This document shows, in pieces, positions 50,674 to 59,798 of a stretch of 64,000 nt of DNA (position 1 is its first letter; each line of letters opens with the position of its first letter). The DNA is from Paenibacillus assamensis DSM 18201. GTDB lineage: Bacteria; Bacillota; Bacilli; Paenibacillales; Paenibacillaceae. A program made the position numbers and the translations under genes. Below the pieces are notes generated by a model. That model was given only the letters and a program-made list of their open reading frames with translations. It had not been told where the DNA came from and did not search any database. The DNA lies in the NCBI RefSeq assembly GCF_000422445.1, contig NZ_KE383838.1, positions 292,184 to 356,183 of the forward strand, written 5' to 3'.

Positions 50674-52635
50674 ATGTCGAGTAGTAACTTTCGATTCTCC
50701 ACACTAAAAACGTCACGCTGGATGACGGTAAGCGGTATTGCGTTCATCCTTTTTCTTGGCGTTATGCTGTGGAAATGCATCATATTAAATGACACTTTAG
50801 CTATTCCGAATATGGCTACAGATCGCAGTGATATTTATGTGACGTTAGGCGCTTTATTCCTATTGGGAGGCTGGACATGGTGGCTGCCAAGGCATTGGCG
50901 GCCTATCACCTTCATCGTGCTGAACGTACTTCTTACGTTATTGCTATTTTCAGATTTAGTGTATTACCGTTACTTCCAAGACTTTATTTCCGTACCTGTT
51001 CTCATGCAGGCTGGACAAGTAAGCGCACTTGGTGGAAGCATTGCATCCCTAATCTACTGGGGAGATATCGTCTACTTCATCGACTGGTTTATTCTTATTC
51101 CGTTCCACATCATACAATTCCGCCTGATGAAGCAAGAACGGAAGGAAAAGCAGCAATATTCCATTCGAAACAAAAAAAATATTATGTGGATGCGATTCAG
51201 CATCGGTACGCTAACGTTGGTAATCGGTTCAATCATGCTGTATATGCCTATCCATAAAGCAACAAGCACTTGGGCAAAAGGCTTGCTCGCCTCTAACTGG
51301 TGGAATCCTGCTGTTTACAATATAACAGGACTCTATGGATTCCATGGCTATGATATTTATCGATACGCAAAAGAGAATTGGTTCGCAGATAAGTCGATTA
51401 CAGAAGAAGAAAAGCAGCTGGCTAAGGAATGGTTCGATAACCATGCCCCTATGTTAAAAGGACCTAGCTCTACTTTCGGTAAATACAAAGGAAGCAACGT
51501 CATCGTCATCCAAGCAGAGGCTTTCGAGAACTTCGTTATTAATCAGACGATTAATGGTCAAGAAATTACACCGAATCTTAATGCACTAGTTAAAAATAGC
51601 ATGTATATGAATCGTTTCTTCCATCAAACAGGACAAGGCAGAACTTCAGACGCTGATCTTGCGGTTCAAACGAGCTTGCATCCGCTTCCAACGGGTTCTG
51701 TATTTATTCGCTATCCGGATCATACCTATGATGCATTACCGGGTGTACTGAAGGAAAATGGCTATGCAACAGGAGCCTTCCATGCTTATGAGGGCAGCTT
51801 CTGGAACCGCTATGTGATGTACGAAAAGTTCGGTTACGACTACTTTATGAGTAAGAAAGATTACCAAATGGATGAGCCTTTAGGATGGTCACTTGGAGAC
51901 AACTCCTTCTTCCGTCAATCTGTTGAGCGTATAGCTGCAGAGCAAAAGCAGCCATTCTACGCATTTATGATTGGACTCACGAGCCATCATCCATATACAA
52001 TGCCAGATACATATACTGCATTGAATGTAGCTCCATTTGATAAGACCATTTTCGGAGAGTACTTGCGTTCCATTCATTACGTAGATGCAGCAGTTGGAAC
52101 TTTGATCGAGGATTTGAAGCAGAGAGGGCTTTGGGACAATACGATTTTTATGTTTTACGGTGATCATGACAACTCTATCCTTGAGCGCGAGCCGTTAGCA
52201 CAGCTTCTTGGACACGAGATAAGTGATCTTGATATGCTAGAGATGAAAAATCAAGTTCCTCTCATTGTACACTTGCCAGATGGAGCCGAATCAGGCGTGT
52301 ACAATCAAGTAACTGGGCAAATGGATATTGCACCAACTGTGCTGCATTGGCTCGGGATTGACCCAACTTCTAAGTTTTATATGGGCAGCAATTTGCAAGC
52401 GGAAGGAGAACGCTTAATCGTGCTTCGAACAGGAGCAGCCACAAATGGCGATCTATTCTTCGTTCCAGCAGCAGATGGCGTGTTCCAAAACGGAAAATGC
52501 TACGATTACAAGACAAGAGAACTAATCGATGTTGAGCCATGCAGGCCGCTTCATGATGAAGCGAAATTGCGACTCAAACTGTCTGATCTCGTCATTACAC
52601 GAAACGTAATTCCACAACTCCGTCCTGCTTCATAG
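50674..52635 (+). CDS. ltaS: Lipoteichoic acid synthase family protein
   Basis: LtaS polymerises glycerol phosphate from phosphatidylglycerol outside the membrane. The 653-residue protein has five N-terminal helices (residues about 15-200) and an extracellular sulfatase-like domain: VIVIQAEAFENFVINQTING with the metal-binding Glu, GQGRTSDADLAVQTSLHPLPTGS with the catalytic Thr, HAYEGSFWNRYVMYEKFGYDYF, and FYGDHDNSILEREPL with the metal Asp-His. All key residues are present. It could also be a primase or alternative synthase, as several paralogues are common. A terminator follows. Confidence 0.92.
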   Translation: MSSSNFRFSTLKTSRWMTVSGIAFILFLGVMLWKCIILNDTLAIPNMATDRSDIYVTLGALFLLGGWTWWLPRHWRPITFIVLNVLLTLLLFSDLVYYRYFQDFISVPVLMQAGQVSALGGSIASLIYWGDIVYFIDWFILIPFHIIQFRLMKQERKEKQQYSIRNKKNIMWMRFSIGTLTLVIGSIMLYMPIHKATSTWAKGLLASNWWNPAVYNITGLYGFHGYDIYRYAKENWFADKSITEEEKQLAKEWFDNHAPMLKGPSSTFGKYKGSNVIVIQAEAFENFVINQTINGQEITPNLNALVKNSMYMNRFFHQTGQGRTSDADLAVQTSLHPLPTGSVFIRYPDHTYDALPGVLKENGYATGAFHAYEGSFWNRYVMYEKFGYDYFMSKKDYQMDEPLGWSLGDNSFFRQSVERIAAEQKQPFYAFMIGLTSHHPYTMPDTYTALNVAPFDKTIFGEYLRSIHYVDAAVGTLIEDLKQRGLWDNTIFMFYGDHDNSILEREPLAQLLGHEISDLDMLEMKNQVPLIVHLPDGAESGVYNQVTGQMDIAPTVLHWLGIDPTSKFYMGSNLQAEGERLIVLRTGAATNGDLFFVPAADGVFQNGKCYDYKTRELIDVEPCRPLHDEAKLRLKLSDLVITRNVIPQLRPAS

Positions 52636-52649
52636 CAGAAAAATGGTGT

Positions 52650-52686
52650 AAGGGTGTCCCCTGGTCTAACGATTGGGACACCCTTT
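52650..52686. terminator. Terminator of the LtaS gene
   Basis: AAGGGTGTCCC (52650-52660) and GGGACACCCTT (52675-52685) form an 11-bp stem followed by TATTTGTT. It also faces the convergent small gene at 52702. Confidence 0.88.
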
Positions 52687-52701
52687 ATTTGTTGCACAAA
52701 G

Positions 52702-52989
52702 TTAAGAACGATGGTTATCCCATTGTTCACTGCTCAGCAGCTTATCCAATCGAGCGTGTTCTTCTCCAAGCATTTCTTCAGCCAACTCCACCGCTTGCGG
52801 GTTCAAGCTCGCATGCGATTGCGTCACAGATTGGTCTGCGTGTGCCAACGACTGTTGTGCCTGCAAGACAGACTGTTCCGTTGGATGCGTTAATGCTTGA
52901 GATACAGCATGGTGAGCCTTCTCAACGGAATTCTGAGCTTGTGAGATCGGATTCTGCGCTTGCAAACTGGAATCGTACCTTTTCACCAA
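52702..52989 (-). CDS. Small Gln/Ser/Ala/His-rich protein of unknown function
   Basis: The 95-residue protein is predicted to be helical and polar, with imperfect repeats of the type SQAQNSVEKAHHAVSQA, VLQAQQSLAHADQSVTQSH. GGAGGAGG stands 8 bases before a TTG start (52989), and a GTG follows directly. The frame is well framed by a strong ribosome site and a shared terminator, hence likely real. I do not know the family; helical, amphipathic sequences like this are common among small spore or stress proteins. Confidence 0.6.
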   Translation of the reverse strand: MVKRYDSSLQAQNPISQAQNSVEKAHHAVSQALTHPTEQSVLQAQQSLAHADQSVTQSHASLNPQAVELAEEMLGEEHARLDKLLSSEQWDNHRS

Positions 52990-53168
52990 TGGTATAACCT
53001 CCTCCGTTCAAGTCATGAATACACGGAATAGATGAAGTAAATATGACTCGATCTTTCGTCGTTCGTACTACCATCTTCATCTTGTGCAGAACGGGATATT
53101 TATATCCATAAGGCATGATTGGCATTCTGCTAAGCGAATTGTGAAGAGTGACACGATTAACGATGAAG

Positions 53169-53840
53169 TTAACGATGGTGTGTATTGCTTTTTTCTTCTC
53201 TGACCTTTATTTTTAACAGCATAACCGTGTCATTCGATTGAATCATTTCTTGAACAGCTTCAGGATCGTTCCAATCATATCCTGTTCTTAAACTGCCTTT
53301 GTTCATACGAAAGGAACCAATAAGAGCTGTTTCTCCCGGCTTTAAAGAGAGGCCATCTTCACCCAATGTATATTCCCATCCTGTCCGTCCTGCTTCAGAC
53401 TTGTCACCAATAAATTGGTCGATGGCCACCATACCAACGCTACTGCTTTCCGAATAGAGCTTTATCATATCCTTGTTATTGGCTCCATAAATCCACACCA
53501 GACCGACTTTTCCATCATAGGTTTCATGTGGATATCGACCATAGGAAAGTGCTAGTAAAGGCTGTTCTAGCTTCTTCCCCTTCTTATATCCTTCCACCCA
53601 AATATCAACCCAACTGCGGTCTGCACGGTGAAGCTTCAAGCTGTAAGTCCCAACTTTCCCAATCCACAGTGCCTTGAATGTAGCTGCATGATCATGAGAC
53701 TTATCTACATCAATAACAGCAATCTCATCCTTATCAGCAGTATGCTCATTAAACAGACCGCATCCGCTTAACATTCCACTCAGCAGTATAATCATGGCGA
53801 GTAAGACCGATAATTTAATTCGTATGAAGCCTTCAACCAT
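53169..53840 (-). CDS. Putative lipoprotein of unknown function
   Basis: The protein has a lipoprotein signal (IKLSVLLAMIILLSGMLSGCGLF, lipidated Cys about 26 residues from the start used here). The mature part is beta-rich: VGTYSLKLHRADRSWVDIWVEGYKKGKK, VGLVWIYGANNKDMIKLYSES, DGLSLKPGETALIGSFRMNKG. I do not recognise the family. The start is uncertain: AAGAGGAGATGAGC lies 11-17 bases before TTG (53846) and ATG (53840) candidates. Confidence 0.7.
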   Translation of the reverse strand: MVEGFIRIKLSVLLAMIILLSGMLSGCGLFNEHTADKDEIAVIDVDKSHDHAATFKALWIGKVGTYSLKLHRADRSWVDIWVEGYKKGKKLEQPLLALSYGRYPHETYDGKVGLVWIYGANNKDMIKLYSESSSVGMVAIDQFIGDKSEAGRTGWEYTLGEDGLSLKPGETALIGSFRMNKGSLRTGYDWNDPEAVQEMIQSNDTVMLLKIKVREEKSNTHHR

Positions 53841-54008
53841 TTTCAAATTAAGCTCATCTCCTCTTCCCAGATTAAACATGTTCTACGGTTCAGATTAATT
53901 CATTGTTATTTACAGACGTAAGTCATGTTTATGCTCGATTTATATTGTAACACTTTTCCATTTTGCAAATCACCATATCTTATCCTCACCTCAAAACCAA
54001 ACAAACAA

Positions 54009-54044
54009 AAAACGAGTAAGCAAGGGCTGAACCCTATGCTCACT
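54009..54044 (-). terminator. Terminator of the DUF1450 gene
   Basis: ACGAGTaAGC (54009-54018) and GCTcACTCGT (54035-54044) form a stem with one mismatch, and the minus strand continues TTTTTTGTTTG. Confidence 0.75.
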
Positions 54045-54089
54045 CGTTTGTCCGATTGCTATTATGTTCCGTTCCTTTTGCTAGCCACT

Positions 54090-54314
54090 TTATTTCACGT
54101 ACTGCTTTGCTTTTTCGATAGCCTCTTCTTCCGTAGCACCCGTTATATAACGACCGTTAATATAAATGAACACGCGCTTCTGACAAGGGCCGCAGTAGGA
54201 CTTGCATCCTACTTTTACTTCTGTATTTGGATCAAGCTTTTCTACTTTAGGCAAAAAAGTTTTCATTTTAATATGACGGCATTTATCACAGATACGAATA
54301 TCATTATTAGACAT
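54090..54314 (-). CDS. DUF1450 family small cysteine protein (YuzB-like)
   Basis: The 74-residue protein is typical of DUF1450: IRICDKCRHIKMKTFLPKVEKL, then VGCKSYCGPCQKRVFIYINGRYITGATEEEAIEKA. Four to five cysteines (CDKC and CKSYCGPC) suggest a thioredoxin-like ferredoxin or metal site. GGAGTG precedes the ATG at 54314; a GTG nine bases upstream overlaps that site. Function unknown. Confidence 0.85.
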   Translation of the reverse strand: MSNNDIRICDKCRHIKMKTFLPKVEKLDPNTEVKVGCKSYCGPCQKRVFIYINGRYITGATEEEAIEKAKQYVK

Positions 54315-54403
54315 AGTAGTCACTCCGATTGTTCCCTATATTGTTCAATAAGACAGACAACCTATATTGTACGAGAACATCTTCAATGACGCAACCACTC
54401 TTA

Positions 54404-54649
54404 TCATTGCAAATGCTTAGGATGATCATATTGCTCCGCTTTTTTGGTGAACCAAGGAATAACAATCATCGTAAATGCAATATCATCGATCGGAATGAAT
54501 GGCATGAAATCAGGAAGCAGCCAATACAAAACGACAGCACCGACAAAAATTGCCTTTAGTCTAAATGGAACTTTACGTGAAGTCAGCATCTTGGGAGCCG
54601 CTCGGAACAAACTCCATAGACGCCCATATGAGCGCGTACGACTTGCCAT
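54404..54649 (-). CDS. DUF1232 family small membrane protein (YkvA-like)
   Basis: The 81-residue protein has the DUF1232 core FRLKAIFVGAVVLYWLLPDFMPFIPIDDIAFTMIVIPWFTKKA with two hydrophobic segments. The LLPDxxPxxxxDD pattern is diagnostic. GGAGGTG stands 8 bases before the ATG at 54649; the longer frame upstream lacks a ribosome site. Function is not known. Confidence 0.85.
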   Translation of the reverse strand: MASRTRSYGRLWSLFRAAPKMLTSRKVPFRLKAIFVGAVVLYWLLPDFMPFIPIDDIAFTMIVIPWFTKKAEQYDHPKHLQ

Positions 54650-54793
54650 CGTATACACCTCCTTATTAATAACCCTAGTGTATACCGAAGCATTCGTCAC
54701 ATGCAACTGGAATGGTGAGTAAGTTGTCGTATCATGCACCTTTATATTTATTTTACAAGCATCTACGACATTAGCAATCTAGTTCCACGTTAC

Positions 54794-56002
54794 TTACTCT
54801 GGCAACAGCGCCTCCTTCAAAATAGCACACACTTCGTGATAAATAGTGCCAAACTGTGATAGCGGAAGCGGATTAATACCATATCCAACCTCAATCGTAA
54901 ATGCTGGCTTGCGATATTGCTGAATAAACCAATCTTTAAAACCCGCATCGCTCCCTGTCAGCTTCACGGCTCGATACCCGCTAACTTGCGCCAGTTTTTT
55001 GGCCCAAACTTCCGCTTCTGACGGCTCATAATCTCGATAATTCCAATAGATTTCCCTGCCTTGGGAATGAAAGCTTAACGCCATCGCAAATTGTTTCTCT
55101 TCCGCCATTCGATACAGGGCGCATGCCTCTGGTTCTGTCAATGGAGCTTCTCCACTATAATTCATGGCAGATGGCTCAAATACTCCCCTACGCGCTCGCT
55201 CTTCTTCCCAATAAGCAGGGAACTGATCATTTAAATCAACACCTCGGATATTCGCTTTCCAACGATCGAACCTACGATCATCCTCATTCCATTCTACTAG
55301 GCTATGGTCCCATGAATGCTGCCCGCTAACCCCTTCCTGTACAAGCTCTACTCCATCCGGGTTCACCATTGGCACGAACCAGACTGAAGTATGCTCGCTA
55401 GCCAGTCCAGCATTCCACCTTCCCCAACACAGACCTAATTGCAAATATCGAGCGTATTCTTCTACAAACTGCATGAGCAAAGATGACGTAAGCCACTCAT
55501 TTGCATGAACAGCACCATTTACATGAATGCGCCGCGGCCCTTCTCCGATCCGAATAGCGAATATTTCCTTCCCTAATACACTGTTACCAATCGATTCTAC
55601 ATGAGCGATTCCAGGAAAAGTACGCTGCACATACTTTACATCCTGCTCCAATTCAAGTGGGCCATATTCTGCTCTAGCCCGCCAATCCGAAGGTTGTATC
55701 GCATAAGCTAATGAAATACACAGTCCAGGAACAAGCTCACAGCTGCGAACAGATTCATTCGCTTCTTTGAGCAATTGTTCTGATATACCAAGCCTCCACG
55801 CAATTGATTCCCACGAATCACCAACCTGGACCGTGTACATGGCAGGTGGTCGTTCAGGGATGAATAAATGCTGCCCAGGCATTAAATAAGGACTAACCTT
55901 GACGGTGGGATTAGCCGCTAACAAAGCTTCCAGCGTAATTCCACAACGCAGACAGATACGCAAAGGCGTGTCACCTTTTCGTACCATATAAAGGGTGCTC
56001 AT
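54794..56002 (-). CDS. LysM-M14 zinc carboxypeptidase, gamma-D-glutamyl-diamino acid endopeptidase type
   Basis: The 402-residue protein has two N-terminal LysM domains (residues 3-50 LYMVRKGDTPLRICLRCGIT... and 54-100 MYTVQVGDSWESIAWRLGIS) and an M14 peptidase domain with zinc ligands His166/Glu169 in HANEW, a third His in MALSFHSQGREIYWNYRD and the catalytic Glu in FTIEVGYG. This is the plan of ENP1-type enzymes which cut the D-Glu-mDAP bond of peptidoglycan stems, in spores or in muropeptide recycling. There is no signal peptide, as in the sporulation enzyme. Confidence 0.9.
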   Translation of the reverse strand: MSTLYMVRKGDTPLRICLRCGITLEALLAANPTVKVSPYLMPGQHLFIPERPPAMYTVQVGDSWESIAWRLGISEQLLKEANESVRSCELVPGLCISLAYAIQPSDWRARAEYGPLELEQDVKYVQRTFPGIAHVESIGNSVLGKEIFAIRIGEGPRRIHVNGAVHANEWLTSSLLMQFVEEYARYLQLGLCWGRWNAGLASEHTSVWFVPMVNPDGVELVQEGVSGQHSWDHSLVEWNEDDRRFDRWKANIRGVDLNDQFPAYWEEERARRGVFEPSAMNYSGEAPLTEPEACALYRMAEEKQFAMALSFHSQGREIYWNYRDYEPSEAEVWAKKLAQVSGYRAVKLTGSDAGFKDWFIQQYRKPAFTIEVGYGINPLPLSQFGTIYHEVCAILKEALLPE

Positions 56003-56239
56003 AAGACGCTTCTCCCTTCTGCAGCTATGTTCTTATAAGTAAACTCTATGCATATAAAGGCTTGCACCATCACCGTAATTGTGATTCACCATACCATTGT
56101 TGGAATGAGCGTGCATGCATACGTCAGCAACAAGGCGCTTAGCCTCTTTTCCCACAAGCTAGCAGGAACGTCCAATTCACCGTCGTTTGTTCTACATAAG
56201 ATATAGCAAAGAAGCGCGACTCTAACGGGAGGACCTGCC

Positions 56240-57574
56240 ATGTACGTGTATCAATTAAATACGCATGTCGCCTCTGGTGACGACCGAGCCTGTTGGGCAG
56301 ATTTACATCTGCTGAATCAATCCAATGAGCCTGTGGAAGCACATATCCAACTGTATCAACTCGACCCTGCAACTGGTCCATCCAAAGCCGATGTCTATTA
56401 CCAGCACATCATTGTGCTGCAGCCCTTTGCATCTAAGGGCTCTTGCTTCAACTTGCTGAACACCACAATAACCGGAGATTGGATAGGCGTAAAAATTACA
56501 ACCACTAGTGAACAGCCAAACTCGATATTTGCCACACTCATTTTGAAAAATAAGCTAGCTACTGTCAAACATCATCATCAAATCCCTTTACATGGGACAT
56601 TTCCGAAATATGCTTATGTTGCAAACAGCGGTGATGATACGGTTCTTATTATTGATCGTGATACGCATCAAATGGTAGGCAGCCCCATTCAACTCCCTCA
56701 ACATGCCCTTCCCTTAGATATCGCTACTTCCAAATACAGCACATTCGTATATACGTCAAACAGCGGGACAGATAATGGCTCGACTATCTATACACGCGGT
56801 AATCAATTGTGGCCCCTTACGCTAAAACTTGGTGTTGAACCGATAGCCATCGAGACGGACGAGCCATACGGGCTTCGGATATTTGCTGTTAACAACAACT
56901 CTCCCACGAGTACCGTTACCGTATTCGACATCGTCAGCGGAAATACTGCCACAATACTTGTAGGCGATAATGCCGTTGCCATTAGCTTCAATGAAACACA
57001 TAACCGTTTGTATGTGGCCAATCAAGATGAGGGCACCATATCCGTCATTGATGCAACAAGCTACTCCGTAATTGCAACTATCCCACTATTGCCTGGCAAC
57101 CCTAATAATAGTGCACCTGTCGATCTCGTGTGCAGTCCAGATGGGCGATACGTATATGTTGCAGCTAAAGGCTTGCCTGGGGAAATACAAGTCATTGAAA
57201 CGGAAACCAATACACTGCTTAATCCCATTATGCTGGAGCACTCACCTGTATCATCTACCTACATTCCTAGATGCTTAAGCATTTCTTACGATAGCGCCAT
57301 CTTATTCGCAGCTATGTCTAATTACAACGGAGTCGTGAGTTTGAATGTCAAAAGTCCAGCTTCTCCCCGCCTATTCCCAGATATTATCGTGCCAAGTGGT
57401 CCGCCTGAACATATTAACGTCACTCCTGACGGCTGGGAAGTATATATTGTGAGTAACTGGGGTTTTGAAAGTACTGTTCTTATTTGGAATCGACGTACTA
57501 ATACTTTTCAACCACTCCCTCTTCCTACTGGATTTCAGCCTGTAAGAGTCGCTTTCTCTCATATTATTGTCTAG
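56240..57574 (+). CDS. YVTN-type beta-propeller protein
   Basis: The 444-residue protein has an N-terminal beta domain of unknown type (residues about 1-110, CWADLHLLNQSNEPVEAHIQLYQLD) and then a propeller of YncE/YVTN repeats: KYAYVANSGDDTVLIIDRDTHQ, NRLYVANQDEGTISVIDATSYS, RYVYVAAKGLPGEIQVIETETN. There is no signal peptide or anchor. GGGAGG precedes the ATG. Similar proteins occur often in Paenibacillus; some are spore or surface associated. The function is unknown. Confidence 0.82.
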   Translation: MYVYQLNTHVASGDDRACWADLHLLNQSNEPVEAHIQLYQLDPATGPSKADVYYQHIIVLQPFASKGSCFNLLNTTITGDWIGVKITTTSEQPNSIFATLILKNKLATVKHHHQIPLHGTFPKYAYVANSGDDTVLIIDRDTHQMVGSPIQLPQHALPLDIATSKYSTFVYTSNSGTDNGSTIYTRGNQLWPLTLKLGVEPIAIETDEPYGLRIFAVNNNSPTSTVTVFDIVSGNTATILVGDNAVAISFNETHNRLYVANQDEGTISVIDATSYSVIATIPLLPGNPNNSAPVDLVCSPDGRYVYVAAKGLPGEIQVIETETNTLLNPIMLEHSPVSSTYIPRCLSISYDSAILFAAMSNYNGVVSLNVKSPASPRLFPDIIVPSGPPEHINVTPDGWEVYIVSNWGFESTVLIWNRRTNTFQPLPLPTGFQPVRVAFSHIIV

Positions 57575-57687
57575 CACGAATGATGCAGCTTCGTGAATAT
57601 GATACAGAACGCATAGATGAGGCAACCATCGTATTGAGTGCTAAAGCCTATCTGAACGTTCTAGAAGCAACAAGAGGAGGTATGAGC

Positions 57688-58233
57688 GTGGATCATTCTT
57701 ATCGAGTCTTGACCTCCCGTCTTCTGCTTCGTCCTTTGACGGAACATGATCTCGAGATTGTGCTCAGATGGCGCCGTCACGACCATATACGAAAATGGTT
57801 TCCAGATGACCTTACCATTGAGCCTAAGCAGCAGCTAACATGGTATGAACGTTACCGCCAACGCGAAGATGATATGATGTTCGTCGCCGTCGTGTTGAAC
57901 GAAAATAAACCGATCGGGGCCGGATCTTTATATCGTATAAATAAGCTGTCTCGAACAGCCGAATTCGGTCGTGTCTTCATCGGAGAGGCTGATGCTCAAG
58001 GTATGGGATACGGGGAAGAAATCGTAAGGGGCATAACGGATTTCGGGATTGAGATGCTCTCCCTGCGCTGGGTAGAGTTATTTGTCAAAATTACAAATAC
58101 AAATGCCATTCGCACGTATACCAATTGCGGCTACGTTCATGATCGCAAATATCGTCCTTCGAACACCAGAGATCTCGGCTCCATCGTTCGCATGATTCGA
58201 ACTGCTCCCCCCCGCTGGAAAGGGGAACGTTAA
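57688..58233 (+). CDS. GNAT-family N-acetyltransferase
   Basis: The 181-residue protein matches the RimJ/RimL-type acetyltransferase fold: SRLLLRPLTEHDLEIVLRWRRHDHIRKWF at the start and the acetyl-CoA loop RVFIGEADAQGMGYGEEIVRGITDFG, then NTNAIRTYTNCGYVHDRKYRP. I use the GTG at 57688 since AGAGGAGG lies 7 bases before it; the ATG at 57682 is too close to that site and a frame from 57580 overlaps the preceding gene's surroundings. The substrate is unknown. Confidence 0.82.
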   Translation: MDHSYRVLTSRLLLRPLTEHDLEIVLRWRRHDHIRKWFPDDLTIEPKQQLTWYERYRQREDDMMFVAVVLNENKPIGAGSLYRINKLSRTAEFGRVFIGEADAQGMGYGEEIVRGITDFGIEMLSLRWVELFVKITNTNAIRTYTNCGYVHDRKYRPSNTRDLGSIVRMIRTAPPRWKGER

Positions 58234-58261
58234 GCTGTGATACCCGCTATTCCCCAACAAA

Positions 58262-58304
58262 AGAAGAGACTTCTAGGAACCTTGCTCCTAGAAGTCTCTT
58301 CTTA
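58262..58304. terminator. Bidirectional terminator between acetyltransferase and racemase genes
   Basis: AAGAAGAGACTTCTAGGA (58262-58279) and its exact complement (58287-58304) form an 18-bp stem with a 7-base loop, one of the strongest hairpins in the window. Confidence 0.92.
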
Positions 58305-58326
58305 ACATACAAATAAATGGGTTCCA

Positions 58327-59136
58327 TTAATAAAAGTTTGGTACTTGCCAAACGACAGGAATGGATTCCAATTGGTCGCCTAGCCATTGCTTCGCAATAT
58401 ACTGGAACATACTCGGATCACCACTGCAGAACATTTGATGAATCGGGTGGTCTTCCTCATGAGCCAATTGTCCCTTATCGTGAAGAATGGTGCTTATTTC
58501 TCTCGCTGTCTCTTCTGCTGAATTAATAAGCTGTATATGAGAACCTACTACTTCTTGGACTGGATCTGTTAAAAATGGATAGTGCGTACAGCCTAATATG
58601 AGCGTATCAATTGGCGTTGACTTCAACGGCTCAAGAGAATCAGCTACAATTCTGTACGTGCTGGAATCTCGGAACATGCCTTTCTCTACTAGCGGCACCA
58701 GTAACGGGCAAGCCAAGCTGTAGACTTTCACATGAGGAGATAACCGCTTAAGAGCCGATTCATAAGCCGCACTGCGGATCGTCCCATCTGTTCCAATTAC
58801 ACCGATATGGCCGGATTGCGAAGCTGATATTGCTGCTCTTGCTCCCGGATGAATCACCCCTACAACCGGAACGGTTGTGTAGGATCTTACTTCTTCCAAG
58901 GCAACTGCTGTCGCGGTATTACAGGCTATTACGATCATTTTTGGATCGAATTGTGCTAAGTAGTCGACAATTTGTCGGGTGAACAACCGTACCTCGTCTG
59001 CATCGCGAGGACCATATGGGGTACGAGCCGTGTCACCAAAATAAATAATTTTTTCCCTCGGGAGCTGTCTCATAACTTCCTTAACAACGGTTAACCCGCC
59101 AACCCCCGAATCAAACATTGCGATAGCTTGCTGCAC
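58327..59136 (-). CDS. murI: Glutamate racemase
   Basis: The enzyme supplies D-glutamate for peptidoglycan. The 269-residue protein shows AMFDSGVGGLTVVKEVMRQLP with the catalytic Asp region, IACNTATAVALEE with Cys72, and LILGCTHYPFLTD with the second catalytic Cys. Length and signatures match RacE/MurI. GAAGCGGTG lies upstream. A very strong terminator ends the gene. Confidence 0.96.
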   Translation of the reverse strand: MQQAIAMFDSGVGGLTVVKEVMRQLPREKIIYFGDTARTPYGPRDADEVRLFTRQIVDYLAQFDPKMIVIACNTATAVALEEVRSYTTVPVVGVIHPGARAAISASQSGHIGVIGTDGTIRSAAYESALKRLSPHVKVYSLACPLLVPLVEKGMFRDSSTYRIVADSLEPLKSTPIDTLILGCTHYPFLTDPVQEVVGSHIQLINSAEETAREISTILHDKGQLAHEEDHPIHQMFCSGDPSMFQYIAKQWLGDQLESIPVVWQVPNFY

Positions 59137-59299
59137 GAATACACCGCTTCCTTCATTTCTTGTTTGACTGACTTATGCTAGAACTTCCGCAATAGCTGAT
59201 GCGGATGGTATGGTACACCATATGTACAGTCCTTGTAAAACGTACCTTGATCTTAACTGATACCGGGACAAGGTTCAAGTCGAGCGGTATCCAAAATAA

Positions 59300-59337
59300 A
59301 TAGCCTTGACATCGGCGCTAACCAAGGTCAAGGCTAT
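59300..59337 (-). terminator. Terminator of the ytxG-ytxH pair
   Basis: ATAGCCTTGAC (59300-59310) and GTCAAGGCTAT (59327-59337) form an 11-bp stem; the minus-strand side continues TTATTTTGG. It lies 30 bp after the ytxH-like stop. Confidence 0.85.
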
Positions 59338-59367
59338 ATGGATCCAATTACTTGTTACGAAAATGAT

Positions 59368-59730
59368 TTATTTGGACTCACAAGCACTGTCGCTCTCGCA
59401 TACTTCTTCACCACACGGAGATTCATTCGCTTCATTATTATCAGAAATCTCTTCGGCTACGGAAGATACTTGGAGTCTAGATTGCTTCCATTCAGAAATA
59501 GACTGCTTCACTTCGCCGATACGATTTTTGGAAGCCTCAATCATTTCACTCGTCGATTCACCAACTTGCTTCGCAATCGTTTGTGTACGCTCTCCAATCT
59601 GTTTGGCACCTTCCGCGATATCTTCTCTTAACTCGCGCCCAGACTTTGGCGCAAACAATAAGGCGGATACCGATCCTACCACTGTACCAATAATTGCCCC
59701 AATCCAAAATGGCTTTGTGCCCTTTGCCAT
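59368..59730 (-). CDS. ytxH: YtxH-like general-stress membrane protein
   Basis: The 120-residue protein has one N-terminal hydrophobic segment with the family motif FWIGAIIGTVVGSVSALLFAPKSGRELREDI and a long amphipathic helix (GAKQIGERTQTIAKQVGESTSEMIEASKNRI). The acidic, cysteine-containing tail (ESPCGEEVCESDSACESK) is unusual. GAGGAGG precedes the ATG at 59730 by 9 bases. It follows a DUF948 gene, the ytxG-ytxH arrangement of Bacillus, where the pair belongs to the sigma-B stress operon. Function unknown. Confidence 0.88.
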   Translation of the reverse strand: MAKGTKPFWIGAIIGTVVGSVSALLFAPKSGRELREDIAEGAKQIGERTQTIAKQVGESTSEMIEASKNRIGEVKQSISEWKQSRLQVSSVAEEISDNNEANESPCGEEVCESDSACESK

Positions 59731-59798
59731 ATTCAACGTCCTCCTCGCTGTTGTCTCCGTCATTCATCCCGACAAGCATATGTCCAACGAACCAGTTG

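Noticed and set aside
52922-53125. Minus-strand frame of 67 codons
   Set aside because: It overlaps the better-supported gene at 52702-52989 and covers that gene's ribosome site; no motif is seen.
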